A DNA stretch of 64,000 bases from Hymenobacter caeli (GCF_013294115.1 NZ_JABSNP010000004.1:248001-312000), one strand, 5' to 3'; shown: positions 1 to 9,102, counted from the first letter of the stretch. Made by a program: numbers and translations. Notes: generated by a model from the sequence alone, not told the origin.

Positions 1-253
1 TCACCTGGCGGGCATCGAAAACCTTAAAATCAACACCATCCCGGTGGTGGCCTACCTCAACTTGTTCACCGACGCCGGCTACGTGGTGGCCCCCGCCGCC
101 CTTTCCGAAAACCAGTTGCCCAACCACCTGCTGCGCTCGGTGGGCCTGGGCCTGCACCTGGTCACGTACTACGACCGGGTATTTACCCTCGAATACACCC
201 GCAACGGCTTGGGCCAGGCGGGGTTCTTTTTTCGCAGTTCTTTCCCTATCTGA
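1..253 (+). CDS. C-terminal end of an outer-membrane barrel protein (partial)
   Basis: The reading frame is open from the window edge and stops at 251-253, giving about 83 residues of the C-terminus. The alternation of polar and aromatic residues and the ending GFFFRSSFPI look like the last strands of an outer-membrane beta-barrel. A surface-antigen (BamA/TamA-like) protein is the best guess, from the strand pattern and because such genes sit near nadK in related genomes. The start and most of the protein lie upstream, so the family is not certain. It is co-directional with nadK, 88 bp downstream. Confidence 0.5.
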   Translation, partial: HLAGIENLKINTIPVVAYLNLFTDAGYVVAPAALSENQLPNHLLRSVGLGLHLVTYYDRVFTLEYTRNGLGQAGFFFRSSFPI

Positions 254-341
254 CGGCCGCCCCCGGGCCCTGTAAAGCAGGCCCGGGCCCCGCGAAGCCG
301 CCGCCGGTGCGTTATTCGCACCGCCTACCCTTTCCAACCGC

Positions 342-1235
342 ATGAAAATTGCCATCCTCGGCAAGCCCTTCGCAGAGGACGCTGCCCCGGCCATCCAGGC
401 CCTGCTCGACGACTTGGCCGCCCGCCGGGCCGAAGTGCGCATCGTGGAGTCCTTCCGCACCTACCTCGACAACACCCTGCGGCTGCCCGACAATACCACC
501 AGCTTCCGGCGCGGCGACTCGCTGCGGGGCACCAACTTCGTGCTCAGCATCGGCGGCGATGGCACCTTGCTCGACACCGTAACTTACGTCGGAGCCCTGC
601 AAATTCCTATTTTAGGCATTCACACCGGCCGCCTGGGGTTCCTGGCCACCGTCACCCCCGATGGCATTAGCCAGGCCATCGATGCCCTGTACAAAGGGCA
701 CTTCGTGCTCGACGACCGCAGCTTAATCCGCGTCGATACCGACCCGGACGTGTTTGGTGGATTGAATTTTGGACTGAATGAATTTAGTATTTTAAAGGGA
801 GACTCGGCTTCCATGATTGCCGTGCATACCTATATAGACGGCGAATACCTGAATTCGTACTGGGCCGACGGCCTGGTGGTGGCCACGCCCACTGGCTCCA
901 CGGGGTACTCGCTGAGCTGCGGCGGCCCGGTGATGGTGCCGCAAACCAACAATTTTATCATCGCGCCCGTATGCCCCCACAACCTGAACGTGCGGCCCCT
1001 CGTAGTGTCGAACCAAAGTGTGATTTCCTTTGAAATTGAAGGCCGTAGCTCCAATTATATGCTTTCGCTCGACTCCCGCTCCATCTCCGTTGATGCGAGT
1101 GTGCAGATGGCCGTGCGCCGCGAAAGCTTTTGCGCCCGCTTGGTAAAACTTAACCACGTAAATTTTTTGAGCACTTTGCGCAGCAAGCTCAACTGGGGGC
1201 TCGACCGTCGAAATCCCGGAACCGTGGTAGGTTAA
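342..1235 (+). CDS. nadK: NAD kinase
   Basis: ATP-dependent NAD kinase, which phosphorylates NAD to NADP in the cytosol. The 297-residue length is normal for the family. The diagnostic GGDGT motif is at residues 71-75 (SIGGDGTLLDTV) with catalytic Asp73, followed by the GRLGFLA segment near 97-103. The second conserved stretch, ATPTGSTGYSLSCGGP, that forms the substrate pocket lies near residue 180. The ATG at 342 follows a pyrimidine-rich leader and gives the expected N-terminus MKIAILGKPF. The next gene is 136 bp away behind its own promoter, so nadK is probably transcribed separately from it. Assignment is secure. Confidence 0.96.
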   Translation: MKIAILGKPFAEDAAPAIQALLDDLAARRAEVRIVESFRTYLDNTLRLPDNTTSFRRGDSLRGTNFVLSIGGDGTLLDTVTYVGALQIPILGIHTGRLGFLATVTPDGISQAIDALYKGHFVLDDRSLIRVDTDPDVFGGLNFGLNEFSILKGDSASMIAVHTYIDGEYLNSYWADGLVVATPTGSTGYSLSCGGPVMVPQTNNFIIAPVCPHNLNVRPLVVSNQSVISFEIEGRSSNYMLSLDSRSISVDASVQMAVRRESFCARLVKLNHVNFLSTLRSKLNWGLDRRNPGTVVG

Positions 1236-1292
1236 TAAATTGCGATTCACTTAAAAGTTCAAAACAAATTTTTTTTAGTTCTTTCCACGCTA

Positions 1293-1300
1293 TACTTTTG
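1293..1300 (+). promoter_or_regulatory. Bacteroidota -7 element for the first DUF6089 gene
   Basis: TACTTTTG matches the Bacteroidota sigma-A -7 consensus TAnnTTTG. It lies in an AT-rich gap 71 nt upstream of the ATG at 1372. No clear -33 TTTG is present; an A/T tract (1261-1280) occupies that area. Confidence 0.55.
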
Positions 1301-1371
1301 TAATCGCCTGAGCGTGTTCGATTGGCACTTTCCCGGGTTTTACGTTCGACGCTATTCACCTTCCCTGCCTT

Positions 1372-2244
1372 ATGAAACATATCTTCACTTATCCCACTGC
1401 TCTGTTGGTTGGACTGGCGTTGCTTGGTTCTTCCAAAGCCGATGCGCAGCAGTTCAATAAACGCAAGCAGTACAATTCGATTGGCTTTAACCTAAGTGCC
1501 ATGAATTACTTCGGCGACCTGGCTCCCCAGACGGGGTTCCCGAGTTTCCGTTTTAATAATACTCGCCCCAACGTGGGCGTGACCATTACCCGGCGCTTTT
1601 TTCCCCGCGTATCGGGCCGCTTGGGGCTTTCGTATGGCCGCATCACCGGCGACGACGCTACGGCTGCCAACGCCAGCGACCAGAACGCCCGTTATCGTTA
1701 CAATCGCAACGCTAACTTCCAGAACGACATTCAGGAGCTATCGGCCGTGGTCATCGTGGACCTTATCCAGAACCGTAATAATTACTTGAAGCGCCCCGAC
1801 TTCGTGCCCTACGTGTTTGCGGGCGTGGCCGGTTTCCACCACAACCCGCAGGGCCGCCGGGCCGATGGTACCTACGTTGACCTCCAGCCGTTGGCCACGG
1901 AAGGAGTTAATTACAGCCGGTTCCAAGTCGCCATTCCCTTTGGCGGCGGCGTGCGCTACCGCATCAACCGGAATTTTGACGCCAGCTTCGAACTGGGTAT
2001 TCGCAAGACGTTTACCGGTTACCTGGACGATGTGAACAAGAATTTTGTTGGAGCAGCGGCGCTGGCCGGCGGCGATGCCCAATATTTTGGCAATGGCATC
2101 ACCAAGAGTCAAACGGGCGACTACACGCAGTTTGCTGCCGCTGGCAGCAAGCGTGGCCAGAACAAAACCGATTGGTACACCAACACGGGCTTTTCGCTGA
2201 ATTACATCCTGACGCCCCGCATCAAAAACCCAAAATTCCGCTAG
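1372..2244 (+). CDS. DUF6089 family outer-membrane beta-barrel protein
   Basis: A 290-residue protein with a signal peptide (MKHIFTYPTALLVGLALLGSSKADAQ, cleaved after about residue 26) and a body of alternating strands. Features typical of DUF6089 barrels in Bacteroidota are the N-terminal YNSIGFNLSAMNYFGDLAP segment, a central PYVFAGVAGFHHNPQG strand and FDASFELGIRKTFTGYLDDV near residues 200-225. Its role is unknown; it presumably sits in the outer membrane. It lies between nadK and uppS, the usual position of this family in Cytophagales. A second copy follows 51 bp downstream. The promoter at 1293-1300 probably drives it. Confidence 0.85.
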   Translation: MKHIFTYPTALLVGLALLGSSKADAQQFNKRKQYNSIGFNLSAMNYFGDLAPQTGFPSFRFNNTRPNVGVTITRRFFPRVSGRLGLSYGRITGDDATAANASDQNARYRYNRNANFQNDIQELSAVVIVDLIQNRNNYLKRPDFVPYVFAGVAGFHHNPQGRRADGTYVDLQPLATEGVNYSRFQVAIPFGGGVRYRINRNFDASFELGIRKTFTGYLDDVNKNFVGAAALAGGDAQYFGNGITKSQTGDYTQFAAAGSKRGQNKTDWYTNTGFSLNYILTPRIKNPKFR

Positions 2245-2295
2245 GCCCCGCTCGCCGGCCGTTGCCTGCTTTTGCTTAGCGTCTTACACTGCTTG

Positions 2296-3063
2296 ATGAT
2301 AGTTAATGCATTTCGTTGCGCACTCCTTGTTTGCTTTGTGCAAGCAGGGAGTGCATTTTTTTGTGCCCCCGCCCAGGCACAAATAGAAACCCAGCGCACA
2401 AGCGAGTTGGGCGTAGGCTTGGGTGTGACCAACTACCGGGGCGAGATTTCGCCGCAGTATCAGTTTGGCAACAACCGGCCGGCCATTACCGCGTTCTACC
2501 GGCGCGACGTATCGGTACCCGTCACGTTGCGCGGCAGCGTGCTGGCCGGCCTGCTGCGGGCCGACGACGGCGACGTGACCGGGGCCAACGGCGGGGTGCC
2601 GCCGCTTCAAGGCTACCGGGGCTCCAACGTAAAAGGCAGCGTGTTGGAAGCGGCCGCAGCGATGGAATACAATTTCCTGGATTACCGCTCCCGAAAGAAG
2701 AAGGTGCATTTTACGCCGTACTTATTCATCGGGGTCGGGGCGTATTACGCTAACACCCGCACCGTGACTACGAACCAAAACCTGGGGCCCGCCTACAACC
2801 AGTCGGGAGGGCATTTTGGCCTTGTCATTCCGGCTGGGGTGGGGTTCAAGTATGCTTTGTCGCAGCACTTCAATCTAGGGCTGGAAGTAGGGGTCCGCAA
2901 GACGTTCAGCGACCAGCTCGACAACCTGAGCGACCAAGACCCGTTGCTGGTGAACGCCCACGACAACGACTGGTATTATTACAGCGGGCTGAGCTTGTCG
3001 TACACTTTTTACAAAGTGCGCTGCCCCCCACAGTATAAGAATAACAAGAGGTTGTTGGAATAG
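2296..3063 (+). CDS. DUF6089 family outer-membrane protein, second copy
   Basis: A paralogue of the preceding gene, 255 residues from the ATG at 2296. An upstream in-frame TTG at 2272 would add eight residues before the signal peptide, so the ATG is preferred. The signal peptide is MIVNAFRCALLVCFVQAGSAFFCAPAQAQ. The mature protein begins with the shared SELGVGLGVTNYRGEISPQ segment. It carries the same landmark strands as its neighbour: FTPYLFIGVGAYYANT and NLGLEVGVRKTFSDQLDNLSD. The C-terminus is basic (RCPPQYKNNKRLLE). Function is unknown. A strong terminator (3081-3124) follows, so it ends the transcript. Confidence 0.85.
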   Translation: MIVNAFRCALLVCFVQAGSAFFCAPAQAQIETQRTSELGVGLGVTNYRGEISPQYQFGNNRPAITAFYRRDVSVPVTLRGSVLAGLLRADDGDVTGANGGVPPLQGYRGSNVKGSVLEAAAAMEYNFLDYRSRKKKVHFTPYLFIGVGAYYANTRTVTTNQNLGPAYNQSGGHFGLVIPAGVGFKYALSQHFNLGLEVGVRKTFSDQLDNLSDQDPLLVNAHDNDWYYYSGLSLSYTFYKVRCPPQYKNNKRLLE

Positions 3064-3080
3064 CCCTGCCGCAGTCGAAA

Positions 3081-3124
3081 CGCCCGCCACCAAGCCAATC
3101 AATGGCTTGGTGGCGGGCGTTTTT
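3081..3124 (+). terminator. Rho-independent terminator after the DUF6089 pair
   Basis: A perfect 17-bp stem (3081-3097 with 3103-3119) with a 5-nt loop is followed by five T residues. It separates the DUF6089 pair from the uppS operon. Confidence 0.9.
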
Positions 3125-3223
3125 GGTATCGAGCCTCAATAAACCATTGGTGCGGCTGCTACAGCTGGCCGGCGGATGCAACCGTCTTCGTAACTTGCGG
3201 CCTCTTATACCGAAACCGCAACG

Positions 3224-3970
3224 ATGACCGGCCGGGCCGAAATCGACTCTCTTAACATTCCTGCGCACGTGGCCGTCATTATGGACGGCAACGGCCGCTG
3301 GGCCAAGCAGCGGGGTGGCCTGCGGGTGTTTGGCCACCAAAGCGGCATTACGGCCGTGCGTGAAACCGTGGAAGAAGCGGCGCGCCTGGGTGTGAAGTAC
3401 TTAACTTTGTATGCCTTTTCAACAGAGAACTGGAACCGCCCGGCATTGGAGGTAATGGCTTTGATGCAACTGCTAGTTCACACCATTCGCCATGAAACCC
3501 CTACGCTGCTTAAAAATGGCATCCGGTTGCAGTCGATAGGCGATACGAGCACTTTGCCCGCGAGTTGCCAGCGGGAGTTGGCCGAAGCCCAGGACCTCAC
3601 CAAAGCCGGTACCCGCATGACGCTGGTGCTGGCCCTGAGCTACAGCGGACGCTGGGACTTGACTCAGGCCGCCCGCCGCCTGGCGGCGGACGTGGCCGCT
3701 GGCCGCGTGCAGCCCGCCAGCGTGAGCGAAGCCACCGTGGCGGGCTACCTGGCCACGGCGGGCATCCCCGATCCGGAACTGCTAATCCGCACCAGCGGCG
3801 AGCAGCGCATCAGCAACTTTATGCTGTGGCAACTGGCTTACACCGAGCTGTATATCACCGATTTGCTGTGGCCGGACTTTCGGCGCGAGCATTTGCAGGA
3901 CGCCATTCGGGCGTATCAGGGGCGGGAACGCCGCTTTGGTAAAACCAGTGAGCAAGTCACTGTTTCTTAG
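3224..3970 (+). CDS. uppS: Isoprenyl transferase (undecaprenyl diphosphate synthase)
   Basis: Cis-prenyltransferase that condenses isopentenyl units onto farnesyl diphosphate to make the lipid carrier for peptidoglycan and surface polysaccharides. The 248-residue length is standard. The signature HVAVIMDGNGRWAKQRG (residues 15-31) holds catalytic Asp21. FSTENWNRP (near 67-75) and the C-terminal RTSGEQRISNFMLWQLAYTELY are also family signatures. It is the first gene of an envelope operon: bamA starts 15 bp after its stop. The ATG at 3224 gives MTGRAEIDSLNIP before the catalytic core, a normal N-terminus. Confidence 0.96.
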   Translation: MTGRAEIDSLNIPAHVAVIMDGNGRWAKQRGGLRVFGHQSGITAVRETVEEAARLGVKYLTLYAFSTENWNRPALEVMALMQLLVHTIRHETPTLLKNGIRLQSIGDTSTLPASCQRELAEAQDLTKAGTRMTLVLALSYSGRWDLTQAARRLAADVAAGRVQPASVSEATVAGYLATAGIPDPELLIRTSGEQRISNFMLWQLAYTELYITDLLWPDFRREHLQDAIRAYQGRERRFGKTSEQVTVS

Positions 3971-3985
3971 TATTTTATTTAACTC

Positions 3986-6499
3986 ATGATTTCGGTGCGT
4001 AATTTTTCTTGGTTTCTGCTGCTGGGGTGGATGGTGTTGGGTGGCTGGGCAGCGCAGGCCCAAGGCTTGGGGGCGCGCCCCGCGGGCGGCGACGAACCCA
4101 AAAAGTACGTGCTGGGCGGCATCACCGTGAGTGGGGCCCGCTACCTGGACCCGAGCACCCTTATTGGCCTGTCGGGCCTGCGGGTGGGCGATAACATCAC
4201 CATTCCGGGCGAAGAGATTGGCAAGGCCATCCGCAAGCTGTGGGCCCAGGGCATTCTGGGCGATGTGAACGTGACCATCGCCCGCACCGAAGGCGACAAG
4301 ATTTTCCTGGATTTCACCCTCAAGGAACGGCCCCGCCTGTCTAAATTTACTTTCAACGGCATTAGCAAGGGCCAAACAGAAGAACTGACCAAGAAGATTA
4401 CCCTCATCCGGGGCAAGGTCGTGACCGATGCCTTGCTAAACAACACCCGCACCCAGGTGCGCAAATTCTACGTGAACAAGGGCTACCTCGACACGAAGGT
4501 GAACATTTTGCAAGTGCCCGACTCGTCGCTTTCCAATAGCGTAGCATTGCGCATCAACGTAGAGAAAGGAAATAAAGTCCGTATTCACGACATCAGTTTT
4601 GAAGGCAACAAAGCTTTTTCGGACGGTAAGCTCCAAAGCAAGCTGAAGAAAACCAAAGCCCGCAAGTCCTATAAATTCTTGACGTCGGGTAAATTCCAAC
4701 GTAATGAATACGAGGAGGATAAGAAGAAACTCATCGAGTTTTATAATGCTGAAGGCTACCGCGACGCTGTTTTGGTGAGCGATACGCTTGTGCGCGACGC
4801 GAAAGGGCTGGCGCTGACCATCAAGGTAGACGAGGGCCCCAAGTACTACTTCCGCCACATCACTTGGAACGGCAACTACCTCTACGATGACAAAACTCTG
4901 TCGGGGGTGCTGGGCATCAAGTCGGGCAGTGCCTATAGCAAGGAGGTGCTTGATAAACGCCTGAACTACAACCCTACGGGCCAGGACGTGACGTCGCTAT
5001 ACATGAACGACGGGTACTTATTTTTTCAGATTGAGCCGGTGGAGAAAAAGGTGGAAGGCGATTCGATTGACATCGAGATGCGCCTCACCGAAGGCGTGCA
5101 GGCCCACATCAAAGAAATTAACATCGCGGGCAACACCAAGACCAACGACCACGTGGTGCGCCGCGCCATCCGCACCCTGCCCGGCGACAAGTTCAACCGC
5201 GAATTGCTCATTCGCTCGAACCGCGAGCTGTCGACGCTGGGCTACTTCGACCCCGAGAAAGTGGGCATCAACCCCGTGCCCAACCAGGCCGACGGCACCG
5301 TGGACATTAACTACACGGTGGTGGAAAAGCCTTCGGACCAGGTAACGCTTTCGGGCGGCTGGGGCGGCTACGCCGGCTTCATTGGCACGGTGGGCTTGGT
5401 GTTCAACAACTTCTCGCTGCGCAAGGCCGGTACGCTCCGCAACTGGACGCCGGTGCCGGCCGGCGACGGCCAGCGCTTGGCTTTGAATGTGCAGGCCAAC
5501 GGCTTCCAGTACCAGGCCTATTCGCTTTCGTTTACGGAGCCGTGGCTGGGCGGGCGCAAACCCAACTCGCTTTCGTTCAGCCTCAACCGGAGCATCAGCC
5601 GCATCGGCACCAACTTCGATGCCAGCACGGGCAGCTTCATCAAGGTGAACAGCGCCAGCGTGGGCCTGGGCCGCCAGCTGCGCGTGCCAGATGACTACTT
5701 TACCCTGAGCAACTCGCTGTCGGTGAGTGCTTACCAGACGCAGAACTATTCGCTGCTACCGGGCTTCAGTACGGGCCGGGCCACCAACATCACTCTGAAC
5801 ACCACACTCTCGCGCAATAGCATCGACAACCCCACCTACACGCGTCGGGGCTCGTCGCTGAGCCTGAGCCTGGCCCTCACGCCGCCGTACTCCGCTTTCA
5901 AAGGGGCCCACCCCGACGCGAACGAGTGGCTGGAGTTCCACAAGTGGATGTTCGACGCTTCGTGGTTCACGCCTATTGTGGGCAAGCTGGTGCTGAACAC
6001 CCGGGCCCACTTCGGGTTCCTGGGCTCGTACGGCAGCCGCCCGCTGGGGCCGTTTGAACGCTTCAAGATGGGCGGGGCCGGCCTGGGCTACAACGGCGGC
6101 GGCAACTTCATCGTGGGCACCGATTACATCGGCCTGCGCGGCTACGACGACCCCAATGCGGCTTACGCCATTCCCACGGCCCAATCAAACCAGAACGGCG
6201 GCATCGTCTACAACAAGTACGTGATGGAAATGCGTTACCCCGTGAGCCTCAACCCAGCCGCGACGGTGTACGTGCTGGCCTTCGCCGAAGCAGGCAACGC
6301 CTTTGACGATTATACTAATTACAATCCCTACAAGTTATACCGTTCGGCTGGGGTCGGGGCCCGCATTTTCATGTCGGCGTTCGGTTTGCTTGGGTTCGAC
6401 TACGGGCACGGCTTCGACCAGGTGGTGCCGTTGCCGGGCACGACTACCAAGCAGGATCCTAACCACTTCCACTTCATCATCGGCCAGCAAATCCGCTAG
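3986..6499 (+). CDS. bamA: Outer-membrane protein assembly factor BamA
   Basis: BamA folds and inserts beta-barrel proteins into the outer membrane. The 837-residue product has a signal peptide (cleaved after AQAQ, about residue 27), five predicted POTRA repeats over roughly residues 35-440 (for example KKYVLGGITVSGARYLDPS and AHIKEINIAGNTKTNDHVVRR), and a C-terminal Omp85 barrel over about 450-837. The barrel carries NIVGTDYIGLRGYDD-like loop sequence and ends in FHFIIGQQIR. The gene follows uppS by 15 bp and precedes two Skp/OmpH chaperones, the standard Bacteroidota arrangement of lipid carrier synthesis with barrel assembly. Confidence 0.96.
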   Translation: MISVRNFSWFLLLGWMVLGGWAAQAQGLGARPAGGDEPKKYVLGGITVSGARYLDPSTLIGLSGLRVGDNITIPGEEIGKAIRKLWAQGILGDVNVTIARTEGDKIFLDFTLKERPRLSKFTFNGISKGQTEELTKKITLIRGKVVTDALLNNTRTQVRKFYVNKGYLDTKVNILQVPDSSLSNSVALRINVEKGNKVRIHDISFEGNKAFSDGKLQSKLKKTKARKSYKFLTSGKFQRNEYEEDKKKLIEFYNAEGYRDAVLVSDTLVRDAKGLALTIKVDEGPKYYFRHITWNGNYLYDDKTLSGVLGIKSGSAYSKEVLDKRLNYNPTGQDVTSLYMNDGYLFFQIEPVEKKVEGDSIDIEMRLTEGVQAHIKEINIAGNTKTNDHVVRRAIRTLPGDKFNRELLIRSNRELSTLGYFDPEKVGINPVPNQADGTVDINYTVVEKPSDQVTLSGGWGGYAGFIGTVGLVFNNFSLRKAGTLRNWTPVPAGDGQRLALNVQANGFQYQAYSLSFTEPWLGGRKPNSLSFSLNRSISRIGTNFDASTGSFIKVNSASVGLGRQLRVPDDYFTLSNSLSVSAYQTQNYSLLPGFSTGRATNITLNTTLSRNSIDNPTYTRRGSSLSLSLALTPPYSAFKGAHPDANEWLEFHKWMFDASWFTPIVGKLVLNTRAHFGFLGSYGSRPLGPFERFKMGGAGLGYNGGGNFIVGTDYIGLRGYDDPNAAYAIPTAQSNQNGGIVYNKYVMEMRYPVSLNPAATVYVLAFAEAGNAFDDYTNYNPYKLYRSAGVGARIFMSAFGLLGFDYGHGFDQVVPLPGTTTKQDPNHFHFIIGQQIR

Positions 6500-6533
6500 T
6501 TTGGCGGCACCCAGCGGCCGTTTTCTTTGTTCG

Positions 6534-7220
6534 ATGCGCATGAGACTAGCCGGTGTTTTGGGAGTGGTGGCGGGGTTGCTGCTGGCGGGGCCGGCGGCGC
6601 AGGCCCAAAAGTTTGGGTGGGTCGATTCGGAGTTCATCATGGGCAAGATGCCCGAATTTGCCAAGGCTCAAAAAGAGTTGAACGGCTTGTCGGAGACGTG
6701 GCAAAAAGAAATCGAGGCGCAGAAGAAAGACCTTGACCACCTTTACCACACCTACCACGACGAAGAAGTGGTGCTGACCGAGCCGATGAAAAAAAAGCGG
6801 CAGGACGAGATTTTGCTGAAAGAGCAGGAGATTAAAACCTACCAAAACAAGCAGTTCGGCTACGAGGGCCAGCTGTTCAAGAAGCGCCAGGAGCTGAACA
6901 AGCCGGTGCAAGACAAGGTGTTCGAGGCCATCGAGAAAGTAGCCAAGAAAAAGCAGCTGGCCATGGTCATCGACAAGGCCGGCGATTTGACCCTGCTTTA
7001 TACCAACCCTACCTACGATTACACTGAATTTGTGCTCGAAGAGTTGGGCCTGGCGGCCGAAGACCGCAACCAGCCCGGCACCAAGGGCCCGGTGAAAACC
7101 GTGGCGCCCCCCAAAACGCCGGGGGCTTCCGCCGACCCTGCATTTGAGTCGGATTCGGGCACGCCCGACAAGGCCACCGATGCCAAGGCAAAACGGGCCG
7201 CCGGGAAAAGCCCAAAATAA
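6534..7220 (+). CDS. OmpH/Skp family periplasmic chaperone, first copy
   Basis: A periplasmic chaperone that holds unfolded outer-membrane proteins on their way to BamA. The open frame extends upstream into bamA, but the ATG at 6534 (or 6540) directly precedes a signal peptide, MRMRLAGVLGVVAGLLLAGPAAQAQ. From 6534 the product is 228 residues. The mature part begins KFGWVDSEFIMGKMPEF, then a long charged coiled coil (about 45-135), then KKKQLAMVIDKAGDLTLLYTNPTYDYTEFVLEELGL, which is typical OmpH. Unlike the next copy it has a C-terminal tail of about 50 Pro/Lys/Ala-rich residues. It is 34 bp downstream of bamA. Confidence 0.9.
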   Translation: MRMRLAGVLGVVAGLLLAGPAAQAQKFGWVDSEFIMGKMPEFAKAQKELNGLSETWQKEIEAQKKDLDHLYHTYHDEEVVLTEPMKKKRQDEILLKEQEIKTYQNKQFGYEGQLFKKRQELNKPVQDKVFEAIEKVAKKKQLAMVIDKAGDLTLLYTNPTYDYTEFVLEELGLAAEDRNQPGTKGPVKTVAPPKTPGASADPAFESDSGTPDKATDAKAKRAAGKSPK

Positions 7221-7221
7221 C

Positions 7222-7229
7222 TACCTTTG
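7222..7229 (+). promoter_or_regulatory. -7 element upstream of the second ompH
   Basis: TACCTTTG matches TAnnTTTG and begins immediately after the preceding stop codon, 32 nt before the ATG at 7262. It would let the second ompH be expressed independently of the bamA operon. No convincing -33 box is visible inside the preceding coding sequence. Confidence 0.5.
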
Positions 7230-7261
7230 TATCTACACTTTCTCTGACCCATTTTCCTTTG

Positions 7262-7915
7262 ATGAATTCCGTGAAAACCCTCCGCCTGGCGCTGGCCGCC
7301 GCTCTGCTGACCGCTGGCACGTTGGCCGCCAACACCGCGCAGGCCCAGGCCCCCCTCAAAATTGGCTACACCAGCGTGCAGTACATCCTGAGCCAGATGC
7401 CCGAGAGCAAGCAAATCGAGTCGAGCCTGAAGACGTACAACGACCAGTTGACGGCCCAGATGAAGAGCAAGGTAACCGATTACCAAACCAAGCTCGACGC
7501 TTACCAAAAGAGCGCCAACACCATGACCGACGTGGTGAAGGCCGACAAAGAGAAAGAGTTGACCGGCTTGCAGCAGTCCATCCAGGAGTTCCGCGGTAGC
7601 GCCGAGCAGTCGTTGCAGCAAAAGCAGCAAGGCCTGCTGCGCCCAGCCCTCGACAAGCTGCAAAAGACCATCGACGACGTGGCCACTGAGAACGGCTACA
7701 CTTACGTGCTGAACTCGGACGGCGACACCCCGACGCTGCTGCACGGCCCCAAGGACGGCGACATCTCGGAAATCGTGCTGAAGAAAATGGGCATCACGCC
7801 CACGGCCCCGGCCCCCCTGAAGTCGGGCCCCACCACCACGCCCAACGCCACGCCGGCCGCCCCCGCATCGGCTGCCCCTAGCGCGAGCAAGACCAAAGTA
7901 AAAAGCAAGAAGTAA
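7262..7915 (+). CDS. OmpH/Skp family periplasmic chaperone, second copy
   Basis: A 217-residue paralogue of the previous gene. The ATG at 7262 is preferred to a TTG one codon earlier. The signal peptide MNSVKTLRLALAAALLTAGTLAANTAQAQ is followed by LKIGYTSVQYILSQMPESKQIESSL, a long Gln/Lys-rich coiled coil (about residues 50-125) and the conserved IDDVATENGYTYVLNSDGDTPTLLHGPKDGDISEIVLKKMG end domain. The last 40 residues are a low-complexity Ala/Pro/Thr tail ending in lysines. It is the last gene before the terminator at 7938-7967. Confidence 0.92.
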   Translation: MNSVKTLRLALAAALLTAGTLAANTAQAQAPLKIGYTSVQYILSQMPESKQIESSLKTYNDQLTAQMKSKVTDYQTKLDAYQKSANTMTDVVKADKEKELTGLQQSIQEFRGSAEQSLQQKQQGLLRPALDKLQKTIDDVATENGYTYVLNSDGDTPTLLHGPKDGDISEIVLKKMGITPTAPAPLKSGPTTTPNATPAAPASAAPSASKTKVKSKK

Positions 7916-7937
7916 GCCGCTTACGCTTGTGAATAAG

Positions 7938-7967
7938 AAAGGCCAGGGCGCAAGCCCTGGCCTTTTT
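7938..7967 (+). terminator. Rho-independent terminator after ompH
   Basis: AAAGGCCAGGGC is paired with GCCCTGGCCTTTTT around a 3-4 nt loop. It ends the uppS-bamA-ompH-ompH unit, 23 bp after the last stop codon. Confidence 0.9.
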
Positions 7968-7986
7968 GTTGAATAATTCCCTGCCT

Positions 7987-9036
7987 ATGAACGACACCGA
8001 AAACGGCCCCGAGCCCGAGGCCGATGAACCCGAAGGCGGCGACGAGCTGTACGAGCACCACCGCATCGTGGTGGACCGGGGCCAGGAGCTGCTGCGCATC
8101 GACAAGTTTCTGCTGCACCGGCTGGGCCACACCTCGCGCAACAAGGTGCAGGAGGCCATCCGGGCCGAGGCCGTGCACGTGAACGGCCGCCTGGTGAAGC
8201 CCAACTACCGGGTGAAGCCCCAGGACACCATCACGGTGACGCTGCCCGAGCCGCCGCGCACGGGCAAAATCCTGCCCGAGCCGATGGCGCTGGTCATCCC
8301 CTACGAAGACGACGACCTGCTCCTCGTGAACAAGCCGGCCGGAATGGTGGTCCACCCCGCGTTTGGGCATTGGGAGGGTACCCTGGTGAATGGATTAGCG
8401 CACCACCTGGCCGACCTGCCCACGGGCCGCAACGGCGAGGTGCGCCCCGGCCTGGTGCACCGCATCGACAAAGACACGTCGGGCCTGCTGGTGATTGGGA
8501 AGACGGAGTTTGCCATGACGCACCTGTCGCTGCAATTCTTCCACCACACCATCCGGCGCAGCTACCTGGCGTTGGTCTGGGGCACGCCCAAGGAGGCCAC
8601 GGGCACCATTAGCGGGCACATCGGGCGCAGCCTGCGCGACCGCAAGGTGCAGGCCGTGTACCCCGGCGGTGAGCAGGGCAAAGCCGCCGTGACGCACTAC
8701 GAGGTGCTGCGCAGCTACGGCCCGGTGGCCTTGGTGCGCTGCGTGCTCGAAACCGGACGTACCCACCAAATCCGGGTGCACATGCAGTACCTGGGCCACC
8801 CGCTGTTCAACGACGCCACCTACGGCGGCAGCCGCATCCGGGTGGGCCCCAACACGGGCAGCTACCGGGCCTTCGTCGAAAACACATTCCAGCTGCTGCC
8901 CCGGCAGGCGCTGCACGCCCAGTCGCTGGGCTTCGTGCAGCCCACCACGGGCCAGCACCTGTTCTTCGAGTCGGAGCTGCCGGCCGATTTTGCCGCCGCG
9001 CTGACCAAGTGGGAGGCCTACGCGGCCCAGCACTGA
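7987..9036 (+). CDS. RluA/RluD family pseudouridine synthase
   Basis: Converts specific uridines in 23S rRNA to pseudouridine. From the ATG at 7987 the protein is 349 residues; an upstream TTG at 7966 lies inside the terminator tail and is rejected. After an acidic 25-residue leader comes an S4 RNA-binding domain (about 31-85, QELLRIDKFLLHRL) and then the catalytic domain. HRIDKDTSG contains the catalytic Asp161, and the RTHQIRVHMQYLGHPLFND motif is near residue 260. RluD (23S helix 69) is the best match by architecture, but RluC/RluA substrates cannot be excluded. It converges on the TPR gene across a shared terminator. Confidence 0.9.
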   Translation: MNDTENGPEPEADEPEGGDELYEHHRIVVDRGQELLRIDKFLLHRLGHTSRNKVQEAIRAEAVHVNGRLVKPNYRVKPQDTITVTLPEPPRTGKILPEPMALVIPYEDDDLLLVNKPAGMVVHPAFGHWEGTLVNGLAHHLADLPTGRNGEVRPGLVHRIDKDTSGLLVIGKTEFAMTHLSLQFFHHTIRRSYLALVWGTPKEATGTISGHIGRSLRDRKVQAVYPGGEQGKAAVTHYEVLRSYGPVALVRCVLETGRTHQIRVHMQYLGHPLFNDATYGGSRIRVGPNTGSYRAFVENTFQLLPRQALHAQSLGFVQPTTGQHLFFESELPADFAAALTKWEAYAAQH

Positions 9037-9053
9037 CAAGGCCAGGCCCCACC

Positions 9054-9089
9054 AAAAAGCCCCGTCGCAGCGCTGCGACGGGGCTTTTT
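9054..9089. terminator. Bidirectional terminator between rluD-like gene and TPR gene
   Basis: A perfect 17-bp stem with a CG dinucleotide at its centre is flanked by five A on the left and five T on the right, so it can terminate both convergent transcripts. Confidence 0.92.
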
Positions 9090-9102
9090 GACTCAAAAAA
9101 AC

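Noticed and set aside
3081..3124. Perfect inverted repeat considered as a member of the intergenic repeat set
   Set aside because: Short loop, single stem without internal words and a direct T-run make it an ordinary terminator.
6303..6533. Upstream extension of the first ompH frame into bamA
   Set aside because: Out-of-frame reading of bamA; the ATG at 6534 opens a signal peptide.
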